Part shown: piece after piece, positions 1-6,289 of the stretch | Layout: each line of letters opens with the position of its first letter | Numbering within the stretch: position 1 is the stretch's first letter | Assembly (NCBI GenBank): GCA_013286565.1 | Contig: JABDFM010000024.1 | Location: forward strand, 1 to 41,654 | DNA length: 41,654 nt | Reading direction: 5' to 3' | Source of the DNA: Bacteroidota bacterium | Lineage (GTDB): Bacteria > Bacteroidota > Bacteroidia > Sphingobacteriales > Sphingobacteriaceae | Notes under the pieces: model-generated | The model's database searches: none | The model's input: only the letters and a program-made list of their open reading frames with translations | Told to the model about the DNA's origin: nothing | Position numbers and translations under genes: made by a program

Positions 1-1
1 G

Positions 2-1027
2 AAAAATGTATTAGCAGTACTAAAAGGAACTGATCCGAAAGACATGCGGGTATATATTGTTTCGGGGCATTATGATTCGCGGATCACAGATGTGATGGAG
101 CCAAACGGCGATGAGCCGGGCGCTAACGATGACGCTTCGGGTACGGCGGTATCAATGGAACTTGCAAGGGTGATGGCTAAACGATCATTCCCGGCGACCA
201 TTATCTTTATGTCAGTTGTGGGTGAGGAGCAGGGGCTGTATGGCTCAACCCATGTTGCAAAACGCGCCAAGGCTGAGAACTGGAATGTGGATGCCATGCT
301 GAACAATGATATTGTAGGCAATACCCACGGTATGGAAACAGATCTGAAGGATAACCGCAGTGTGCGGGTATTCAGTGAAGGGGTGCCATCTGTTGCCGCC
401 GGTAATGAGAAACAAATAGCAAGCTTAATTTCATTGGGTGGCGAAGACGATAGCCCATCGCGCGAGCTTGCCCGTTATATCAAAGAAACCGGTGAACGAT
501 ATGTTGATCAACTGGATGTAAAACTGATCTATCGCCGCGACCGGTATTTGCGCGGTGGCGACCAAGTGCCTTTCTTATTAGAAGGTTTCACAGCGGTCAG
601 ATTCACTGAAATGAACGAGGATTTTAACCGCCAGCATCAAAATATCCGTACAGAAAACGGCGTGGATTATGGCGACCTGCCTGATTTTGTTGATTTTAAT
701 TATGTGCAAAAAGTAGCACGGATGAATCTTTCTGTTTTGGCTAACCTCGCTTCGGCGCCAGCCGAACCTCAAAATGTGGGTGTGATGATCAGTGGGTTAA
801 CCAACCGTACTCAGCTGAAATGGGACGCACCATCTATGGGTAAAAAGGCAGTAGGCTATTACATATTGATGCGCGAAACCACAAGCCCCTACTGGGAAAA
901 GAAGTTTTATGTAACAGATACCCACGCCGATCTTGCCTACTCAAAAGATAATTACTTTTTCGCAGTGCAATCAGTTGATGCAGAAGGGCACGAGAGTTTG
1001 CCAGTTGTGCCTAAGCCGGTGAAGTGA
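2..1027 (+). CDS. M28 family zinc peptidase, 5' end outside window
   Basis: The reading frame is open from base 2, so the start and any signal peptide lie upstream of the window. Metal-ligand and catalytic signatures of M28 aminopeptidases appear in order: SGHYDS, then PGANDDASGT (bridging Asp), VVGEEQGLYGS (the Glu pair of catalytic base and metal ligand), NNDIVGN (Asp) and a later His in NRQHQN. The last 90 or so residues, from about base 755, look like a fibronectin type III-like beta domain (LTNRTQLKWDAP, then YYILMRE), often appended to secreted Bacteroidota peptidases. The protein probably hydrolyses peptides from the N-terminus in the periplasm or outside the cell. Family assignment is firm; substrate is unknown. 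It converges on the ABC permease gene. Confidence 0.9.
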   Translation, partial: KNVLAVLKGTDPKDMRVYIVSGHYDSRITDVMEPNGDEPGANDDASGTAVSMELARVMAKRSFPATIIFMSVVGEEQGLYGSTHVAKRAKAENWNVDAMLNNDIVGNTHGMETDLKDNRSVRVFSEGVPSVAAGNEKQIASLISLGGEDDSPSRELARYIKETGERYVDQLDVKLIYRRDRYLRGGDQVPFLLEGFTAVRFTEMNEDFNRQHQNIRTENGVDYGDLPDFVDFNYVQKVARMNLSVLANLASAPAEPQNVGVMISGLTNRTQLKWDAPSMGKKAVGYYILMRETTSPYWEKKFYVTDTHADLAYSKDNYFFAVQSVDAEGHESLPVVPKPVK

Positions 1028-1031
1028 TTTC

Positions 1032-1060
1032 GGAAGTCGGATTTTGGAAGTCGGAATTTT
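1032..1060. repeat. short imperfect direct repeat after the M28 gene
   Basis: GGAAGTCGGATTTT is followed directly by GGAAGTCGGAATTTT, starting 5 bases after the peptidase stop codon. It resembles the other short tandem arrays that touch stop codons in this window. Confidence 0.6.
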
Positions 1061-1064
1061 TTCT

Positions 1065-1130
1065 TGTCATTCTGAGCGATAGCGAAGAATCTTCTACAAG
1101 CGATCAGATGCTTCGTTCCTCAGCATGACA
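1065..1130. repeat. interspersed inverted repeat (TGTCATTCTGAG family)
   Basis: TGTCATTCTGAG at 1065-1076 pairs with CTCAGCATGACA at 1119-1130 with one mismatch in 12. The inner parts GCGAAGAATCT and AGATGCTTCGT also pair imperfectly, so almost the whole 66 bp can fold into one long hairpin. It lies between convergent genes. From memory, very similar sequences recur in Sphingobacteriaceae genomes. It could act as a bidirectional terminator. Confidence 0.7.
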
Positions 1131-1139
1131 GTCTGGAAT

Positions 1140-1943
1140 TTACTTCACGCTCTTCTTCAAAACAATAAAATAGCCCAGTATAAAAACTACTACTGCTACT
1201 GCCAGGCTTACCCATATATCTTTGGTAAATAGGTCGACAGTAATTTGGGGCATACCTGCACCATTACCCATTTTATTTTGCAGAGTGCTTTTTACTGTCA
1301 GAAAGGGATGGGAATAAGGATATAGGTAGGTATACCCCCAATCTAGGTTTGTCAAAATCACGCCTCCTATGGTTGCAATAAAACCTATCCCCATGGGTTT
1401 TAAGAAATCCCTGAACAGTAGACTCAATAAAAACTGTATAGATAATATGCCTAGTGATGAAAAGAGAAGTTTTAAATAAATCAATGTCAGAGTACTTTCT
1501 ATATGATATTGATTGAATTTAAGAGAAGGCTTTATTACACTTAACAGATTCCCAAATCCAAGTGTAAAGAGTACAAAAAGTGCAAGACATAAAACTACGA
1601 GGAACAACGCATAAAAATATTTTGCCGAGTAGATGGAAAACTTTGGTATTGGAAGACTAAATAGTGACTTCCAGGTGTCTGCTTTATGTTCTATGCTATT
1701 TACCGAATAACCGATGAACACAATTAACATAGGCAACAAGAAACTCATTACGAATAACACAGGTACGGAAAATTCTAACCAAAGTATTAGTCCGGGATGT
1801 GTAGCGAGCTTGTCGCTATGACTTAAAAAGCCAATAAACAATAAAATATAGATGATAAGCGGTAATAAAACTGCGCTCCAAAAGCCCATGGTTTTACGTG
1901 TTTTGTAAAACTCAGACCTAAACGATAGTATAAATCCTTTCAT
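1140..1943 (-). CDS. ABC-2 type transporter permease
   Basis: A 267-residue integral membrane protein with about six hydrophobic segments (roughly residues 20-38, 58-80, 108-132, 155-180, 187-205 and 243-262). This is the size and layout of ABC-2 permeases of the antibiotic- or lantibiotic-exporter type. The start sequence MKGFILSFRSEFYKTRKT is typical, with a basic amphipathic N-terminus before the first span. The gene follows the ATPase gene with a 4-base gap, so the two products should form one exporter in the inner membrane. The divergent LytS/LytTR pair suggests a signal-responsive peptide or envelope-stress exporter, but the substrate is inferred only. Confidence 0.85.
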   Translation of the reverse strand: MKGFILSFRSEFYKTRKTMGFWSAVLLPLIIYILLFIGFLSHSDKLATHPGLILWLEFSVPVLFVMSFLLPMLIVFIGYSVNSIEHKADTWKSLFSLPIPKFSIYSAKYFYALFLVVLCLALFVLFTLGFGNLLSVIKPSLKFNQYHIESTLTLIYLKLLFSSLGILSIQFLLSLLFRDFLKPMGIGFIATIGGVILTNLDWGYTYLYPYSHPFLTVKSTLQNKMGNGAGMPQITVDLFTKDIWVSLAVAVVVFILGYFIVLKKSVK

Positions 1944-1947
1944 TTGC

Positions 1948-2847
1948 TCAGGCTTTTTGGGTGATGTCTAAAAATAATTTCTCCAGATCCTTATGTATTT
2001 TGTGGATGCTGTAAACAACATACCCATTTTGATTCAAGAGGTTATTGATCTCGCCCATCTGCGTTTTAGAAGTAAACGGGATAGACAAAAGATCGTCGGT
2101 AATATCGGTTACCATAAAGCCTTGCTTTTTCAGAAAGTTGGCGGCATCAACAGTATTGGCTACTTCTATCTGTACCCGGGGCTGACTTATCGCCTCAAGG
2201 TCTTTGATGCTCCCCTGGAAAAGCAATTCGCCCTGGTCTATAATTCCTACGTGGGTAGCCATGCGCTCCACTTCGGCTAATAAGTGGCTGGATATAAATA
2301 CCGTTTTGTTATGTTGCGTCACCAAACGGATCAATAATTCGCGCACCTCGATGATCCCGTTGGGGTCGAGTCCGTTTGTGGGTTCGTCAAGGATAAGGAG
2401 TTTAGGATCGGGCAGTAAGGCCAGTGCAATACCCAGGCGCTGTTTCATCCCCAAAGAATATTTTCCCGCTTTTTTATGCGCCGCGTCAGTCAGATGAACC
2501 AGCTTTAGCATTTCATCAACCCGGCTTTCAGACACCTGTAATAGCAGCGCCCGGTTCATCAGGTTTTCTTTTCCGGAAAGATGAAGATAAATAGCAGGCT
2601 GCTCTATCAGCGAGCCTACTTGTGAAAGAATTTCAATACGATGACTTTGCAGCTCCTTATCAAAAACATGAATGCTGCCCTGGTCTGTTTTTAACAGATT
2701 GAGCAGCAGTTTTATTGTGGTTGTTTTCCCGGCACCGTTCGGGCCCAGGAAACCGTATATACTGCCTTCGGGCACTTGAAGGGATAACGACTTTACAACT
2801 TGCTGGTTGCCGAAGTTGAAGGATAATCCCTCAGTACTGATTACCAT
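1948..2847 (-). CDS. ABC transporter ATP-binding protein
   Basis: A 299-residue ATPase. Walker A is GPNGAGKT at residues 35-42, the Q-loop is at Q83, the signature is the variant YSLGMKQR at 130-137, Walker B is LLILDEPTNGLDP at about 150-162 and the switch His is H188. The long C-terminal extension is typical of BcrA-like exporters. I chose the ATG at 2847 rather than the upstream TTG at 2871: MVISTEGLSF is the normal family N-terminus, and the ATG overlaps the stop codon of the preceding small gene as ATGGTAA, which suggests translational coupling. It drives the adjacent permease. Confidence 0.92.
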   Translation of the reverse strand: MVISTEGLSFNFGNQQVVKSLSLQVPEGSIYGFLGPNGAGKTTTIKLLLNLLKTDQGSIHVFDKELQSHRIEILSQVGSLIEQPAIYLHLSGKENLMNRALLLQVSESRVDEMLKLVHLTDAAHKKAGKYSLGMKQRLGIALALLPDPKLLILDEPTNGLDPNGIIEVRELLIRLVTQHNKTVFISSHLLAEVERMATHVGIIDQGELLFQGSIKDLEAISQPRVQIEVANTVDAANFLKKQGFMVTDITDDLLSIPFTSKTQMGEINNLLNQNGYVVYSIHKIHKDLEKLFLDITQKA

Positions 2848-3050
2848 ACTTTTTCTTTGGCAATAGAGCAAACGGTTTTTACCAGGGTTACGCCTTTAAA
2901 AAATAGCGAAGTTGCATGTGCTGCGGCACTGCTTCCGGCGGCGTATTCCCTTTTTTGTTGTGATTGATAACTTATCCCCATTACTAAAGCAAATACTACG
3001 GGTAACAGCAATAAGATAAATGGATTCGAATTTGTGATCAGCCTTTTCAT
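2841..3050 (-). CDS. small single-span membrane protein, first gene of the ABC operon
   Basis: A 69-residue protein (MKRLITNSNPF...) with one strongly hydrophobic segment at residues 11-28, then a polar Gln/Lys/Ala-rich stretch and a second mildly amphipathic segment at about 46-66. It is not recognised as a known family. The ATG at 3050 is preferred over an upstream in-frame start at 3080. Its stop codon overlaps the start of the ATPase gene (ATGGTAA), which is good evidence that it is translated and belongs to the exporter operon. It could be an accessory subunit, a regulator or even a cargo peptide; nothing in the sequence decides this. Confidence 0.65.
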   Translation of the reverse strand: MKRLITNSNPFILLLLPVVFALVMGISYQSQQKREYAAGSSAAAHATSLFFKGVTLVKTVCSIAKEKVW

Positions 3051-3156
3051 TGTGTGATTGATTATGATACAAATAAACACTGAAAGTTTAACCTGCTAAA
3101 AAGTATTAGACCAACAGCCGGGAATTATAGATGAACGGGCATTTTAGCGTATAAAA

Positions 3157-3188
3157 GCGTTTATCGTAAATATTACGGCGTTTATCGT
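3157..3188 (+). promoter_or_regulatory. tandem direct repeat, candidate LytTR operator
   Basis: GCGTTTATCGT occurs exactly twice, at 3157-3167 and 3178-3188, a 21-bp period or about two helical turns. A third, weaker match (GCGTATAAA) begins at 3147. LytTR-domain regulators are known to bind pairs of roughly 9-10 bp direct repeats spaced this way. The site lies between the ABC operon and the LytS/LytTR operon, so autoregulation and control of the exporter are both plausible. A second site with the same CGTTTAT core is at 8826-8860. Confidence 0.6.
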
Positions 3189-3251
3189 TAAAAAGAGCAG
3201 CTATATATAAATATTAAGCAACAACGCGCTTAAAATATTACATTAGATGCG

Positions 3252-4259
3252 ATGAAACGTAACTGGCAAATATTCTGGCATATTGTTTTTTGGGTAAGTA
3301 TAATTTCCATTTTTATGTTATTAGCCAGTAGCAATAAGATAAGTACCGAAGAATTGTCAGTAATATTCATCGGGTTTGGCGCTATTAATATAGGCTTGTT
3401 TTACCTCAACTATTTATACCTCATCCCCAAGTTTTTAAACAAAAAAAAATATAAGCTTTATGCACTTTCTTTATTTGCCGCCATCATTATTTTCGGCTTT
3501 GGAAAATATGGATTGGCTTTAATTTATAAACCCTATATACTTCGGGAGGATGGTAAGCCGGTCGCTTTTGGAAATTATTTTGTCCATACGGTGATCAGCA
3601 GCACCTTCTTCCTTTTTTTAAGTACTGCGCTAAAATTCGGTGTCGACTGGTTTTTGAACGAGCGGGTGCAGGGCGATCTGGAAAATCAACGGTTGAGTGC
3701 TGAACTGGCTTTCCTGAAATCGCAGATCAACCCACACTTTTTATTTAACTCGCTCAACAGTATTTACTCGCTGGCTTACCAGAAGTCGGACACTACGCCC
3801 GAAGCTATTTTGAAGTTATCCGAGATCATGCGCTATATGCTGTATGAGAGTAATGATAATAAGGTCGATCTGGAAAAGGAACTGCTATACCTGCAAAATT
3901 ATATTGACCTGCAAAAGATCAGGTTTGGCAATAAGGCCTTTGTCGATTTTAAAATAACAGGCGAGGTGGGCAGCCAAAAGATAGTACCTTTATTGCTGAT
4001 CGCTTTTATTGAAAATGCTTTCAAGCATGGGGTAGCCAACGATGCATCAGCGCCTATCCGTTTGCGGATCAACCTGGATGGGACCAAACTGCATTTTTTT
4101 ATGGAGAACAAAAAGCATACGCTTAACAAGGATAATGAGGGTGGGATAGGGCTGAATAATGTGAAGCGCAGGCTTGATCTGCTTTATCCCGGTAAATACA
4201 CCCTGACAATACAGGACAAACCCGATACTTACACTTGTGAATTATCATTAGTTTTATAA
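3252..4259 (+). CDS. LytS/YpdA-type sensor histidine kinase
   Basis: A 335-residue kinase. Four hydrophobic spans at about residues 8-25, 34-56, 69-92 and 110-128 form the sensor module without a recognisable extracellular domain. A short coiled linker leads to the His_kinase (PF06580) H-box KSQINPHFLFNSLNS with H162 as phosphoacceptor. The N-box is FIENAFKHG at 252-260 and the G-box GGIGLNNVKRRL at 297-308. The stop is one base before the LytTR regulator start, so they form a two-gene operon. It should autophosphorylate in response to a membrane or envelope signal and pass phosphate to D54 of the next protein. A weak -7-like TACATTAG at 3239-3246 lies 5 bases before the ATG. Confidence 0.93.
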   Translation: MKRNWQIFWHIVFWVSIISIFMLLASSNKISTEELSVIFIGFGAINIGLFYLNYLYLIPKFLNKKKYKLYALSLFAAIIIFGFGKYGLALIYKPYILREDGKPVAFGNYFVHTVISSTFFLFLSTALKFGVDWFLNERVQGDLENQRLSAELAFLKSQINPHFLFNSLNSIYSLAYQKSDTTPEAILKLSEIMRYMLYESNDNKVDLEKELLYLQNYIDLQKIRFGNKAFVDFKITGEVGSQKIVPLLLIAFIENAFKHGVANDASAPIRLRINLDGTKLHFFMENKKHTLNKDNEGGIGLNNVKRRLDLLYPGKYTLTIQDKPDTYTCELSLVL

Positions 4260-4260
4260 T

Positions 4261-4986
4261 ATGATCAGATGCCTTGTAGTTGATGATGAGCCACTTGCGC
4301 TCCATATATTGGAAGATTACATTTCCAAAATGCCCTTTTTGCAATTGGTAAAGGCAACCACTAATCCTATTGAGGCGCTTCAACTGGTGCAGGAGGGTAA
4401 AATCGACCTCGTGTTTCTGGATGTGCAAATGCCCGAACTAACCGGCATACAGTTTTTGCGTATAGCCAACGGCAAGGCCAAAGTAATATTGACCACCGCT
4501 TACTCACAATATGCATTGGAAGGCTACGAACTGGACGTGATCGATTACTTGCTTAAGCCAATTGCCTTTGATCGATTTTTCAAATCAGTGCAAAAAGCCC
4601 AGGCTATTTTGCAGCCATCATCCAAGCCGGAAGTAAAAACTGAGGCCGCCCCTCAAAGCGATTTTTTGAGTGATTTTATTTTTGTAAAAACCGAGCATAA
4701 AATACAAAAGGTCTACCTGAACGATATCCTGTTTATCGAGGGGTTGAAGGATTACATTTCCATTTTTACCCCTGCCGAGCGCATTATCACCCTGCAGAAT
4801 ATGAAAAAGATGGAAGATGCATTGCCCGAGAAGCACTTTATCCGGGTGCATAAATCCTATATCGTATCTATCAATAAGATCGACAGCATCGAACGCAGCC
4901 GAATTTTTATCGGAGATAAAATAATTCCGGTAGGCGATACTTACAGGGATGAATTTTTTAAGATCGTGGACGGGAAGAATATTTAG
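4261..4986 (+). CDS. LytTR-family response regulator
   Basis: A 241-residue regulator. The receiver domain spans residues 1-120, with acidic pocket D8/D9, phosphoacceptor D54 (LVFLDVQMPELTG), switch Thr at 78-79 and K99 in DYLLKPI. A linker to about 145 leads to a LytTR DNA-binding domain (about 148-241) with FVKTEHKIQKV, FIEGLKDYISIF and FIRVHKSYIVSINKI. LytTR domains bind tandem direct repeats, and two such candidates exist in this window (3157-3188 and 8826-8860). It is co-transcribed with the kinase. Its 3' end overlaps the convergent hypothetical gene by 29 bases. The family call is firm; targets are inferred. Confidence 0.94.
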   Translation: MIRCLVVDDEPLALHILEDYISKMPFLQLVKATTNPIEALQLVQEGKIDLVFLDVQMPELTGIQFLRIANGKAKVILTTAYSQYALEGYELDVIDYLLKPIAFDRFFKSVQKAQAILQPSSKPEVKTEAAPQSDFLSDFIFVKTEHKIQKVYLNDILFIEGLKDYISIFTPAERIITLQNMKKMEDALPEKHFIRVHKSYIVSINKIDSIERSRIFIGDKIIPVGDTYRDEFFKIVDGKNI

Positions 4987-5401
4987 ATCTTAAATCTTGA
5001 TAAGTTTCCTGATCATTGAAATACAAAATGAATACTTGATGATCATTTAATTGAAACCCTTCATCAAATTTATGTTTGATAATTTCAAAGGAATTTATCG
5101 CCTCTTTTTCTATATCCGTAGTAGTTAGATTTTTGAATTTTTCACTGCATTCAAAGGCTGTTCTATTACAGAAAGTGACCCAATCTTCTTTTTCTTTTTT
5201 ATCTTCACTATCATAATCCAGCCAATATAATTCGCAGGTTGCGTCAGGCCAGATATATTGAACCTGTCCTCCTATGTTAGCCATTGGAATTTGCCTGGCG
5301 GCTTCGATAACTTCTAAAACATCTGCCTTTTTCCATCCATATTCATTGCCACTTTTAATAGCTTTGTCAAGAAGATTTTTCGGTAATTTAAATTTTTCCA
5401 T
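4958..5401 (-). CDS. conserved hypothetical protein, 147 residues
   Basis: I do not recognise a named domain. It is a soluble, acidic, mixed alpha/beta protein with no signal peptide or membrane span. Notable stretches are a Trp/Tyr-rich core (QVQYIWPDATCELYWLDYD, about residues 46-64), a following Cys-containing helix (WVTFCNRTAFECSEKF) and a Lys/Arg-rich tail. It starts 3 bases after the acyltransferase stop codon, so the two are almost certainly one transcript. It runs into the 3' end of the LytTR gene with a 29-base convergent overlap. Coding is supported by a clean frame and by this tight coupling. Confidence 0.7.
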   Translation of the reverse strand: MEKFKLPKNLLDKAIKSGNEYGWKKADVLEVIEAARQIPMANIGGQVQYIWPDATCELYWLDYDSEDKKEKEDWVTFCNRTAFECSEKFKNLTTTDIEKEAINSFEIIKHKFDEGFQLNDHQVFILYFNDQETYQDLRSKYSSRPRS

Positions 5402-5404
5402 CGG

Positions 5405-6148
5405 CTAGCTCTTAGATTTAAAGATCGAAGCCCTTATTTTTTCTTCAGCCTCAAGCACCACATCTTCCAGCGGTCTTTTTTCGGGTTCGATAGGTTTTAA
5501 AACTTCCCAGCTCATGCTGATGAAAGTGTTCAACGGGTAGGTGCCATAGCGCACCATTTTCCATGAATTATTGATGGCGATTGGTACGATCAATGCTTCC
5601 GGGCATTTTTTAAGTAAGGTGGCGATACCACCTACATGAAAGGTCTTTACTGTCCCGTCTTTTGCGCGTGTGCCCTCGGGGAATATCATAGCCGACCATT
5701 TATTTTCTTTCATCCGTGTGCCGAGTTTGGCTATTTCGACAATGGATTGGCGCGGATCTTTACGGTCGATATTGGCAGCGCCGCCATGGCGCAGGTTATA
5801 GGATATAGATGGGATGCCTTTGGCCAGCTCAATCTTCGAGATAAATTTGGCGTGATATTTTCGCAGGAACCATATCATAGCCGGGATATCATAAAGGCTT
5901 TGGTGATTGGCTATAAAAATGATGGGCCGGCCTATGGGCAAATTCTGTTTGTTTGTAAATTTTACAGTATTGCCTAAGACATAATAACTGGATACCAGGA
6001 AAAAATTCAAGGTGTCAACCGACCATTTATGCGCCTTATAACCGAACGCATTAAAGCATATCCATTGTATAGGATGAAAAATTGCCAATAGCAACCCAAA
6101 TAACAGGTAATGTATGGGTGATAAGATATAGCCGAAAAATCTCCTCAT
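5405..6148 (-). CDS. 1-acyl-sn-glycerol-3-phosphate acyltransferase (PlsC family)
   Basis: A 247-residue membrane-associated acyltransferase with hydrophobic N-terminal segments (about residues 8-35 and 47-60). The family's four blocks are visible: NHQSLYD (H82 and D87 of HX4D), FISKIELAKG at 102-111, GGAANIDRKDPRQS at 122-135 and MIFPEGTRAKDG at 154-165. It should move an acyl chain to the sn-2 position of lysophosphatidic acid in phospholipid synthesis, although LPLAT paralogs acting on aminolipids are possible in Bacteroidota. A perfect -7 box lies 7 bases before the start. The gene is followed immediately by the 147-residue hypothetical gene. Confidence 0.9.
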   Translation of the reverse strand: MRRFFGYILSPIHYLLFGLLLAIFHPIQWICFNAFGYKAHKWSVDTLNFFLVSSYYVLGNTVKFTNKQNLPIGRPIIFIANHQSLYDIPAMIWFLRKYHAKFISKIELAKGIPSISYNLRHGGAANIDRKDPRQSIVEIAKLGTRMKENKWSAMIFPEGTRAKDGTVKTFHVGGIATLLKKCPEALIVPIAINNSWKMVRYGTYPLNTFISMSWEVLKPIEPEKRPLEDVVLEAEEKIRASIFKSKS

Positions 6149-6155
6149 TCAAAAG

Positions 6156-6163
6156 CAAAGGTA
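6156..6163 (-). promoter_or_regulatory. -7 box of the plsC-like gene
   Basis: On the minus strand TACCTTTG is a perfect match to the Bacteroidota -7 consensus TAnnTTTG. It ends 7 bases before the ATG at 6148, implying an almost leaderless mRNA. No clear TTG -33 element was found, since the upstream DNA is an octamer array. Confidence 0.5.
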
Positions 6164-6170
6164 GGAATTT

Positions 6171-6218
6171 GTTAGTTTGTTGGAATGTTGTAAGGTTGAA
6201 AAGTTGTAAAGTTGATTT
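6171..6218. repeat. octamer tandem array (GTTGNNNN)
   Basis: Six consecutive 8-bp units, each beginning GTTG or GTTA: GTTAGTTT, GTTGGAAT, GTTGTAAG, GTTGAAAA, GTTGTAAA, GTTGATTT. The unit length is strict while the second half of each unit varies. Confidence 0.75.
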
Positions 6219-6226
6219 TGAATTGA

Positions 6227-6254
6227 AGCAGTTAGCTATCGATTGCTAACTGCT
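6227..6254. terminator. 10-bp perfect hairpin between plsC-like and FtsX genes
   Basis: AGCAGTTAGC at 6227-6236 pairs perfectly with GCTAACTGCT at 6245-6254 around an 8-base loop. No T-tract follows on either strand, so termination is only one possibility. It lies just downstream of the FtsX permease stop on the minus strand. Confidence 0.4.
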
Positions 6255-6289
6255 TATCCACTACTCGCCAATCACTATTCACCAACTCA
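6255..6289. repeat. heptamer tandem array touching the FtsX stop codon
   Basis: Five contiguous 7-bp units: TATCCAC, TACTCGC, CAATCAC, TATTCAC, CAACTCA. The reverse-complement form is GTGAATA/GTGATTG, the same degenerate heptad found at 10045, 14399, 19125 and 20365. The last unit overlaps the stop codon at 6287-6289. Confidence 0.65.
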
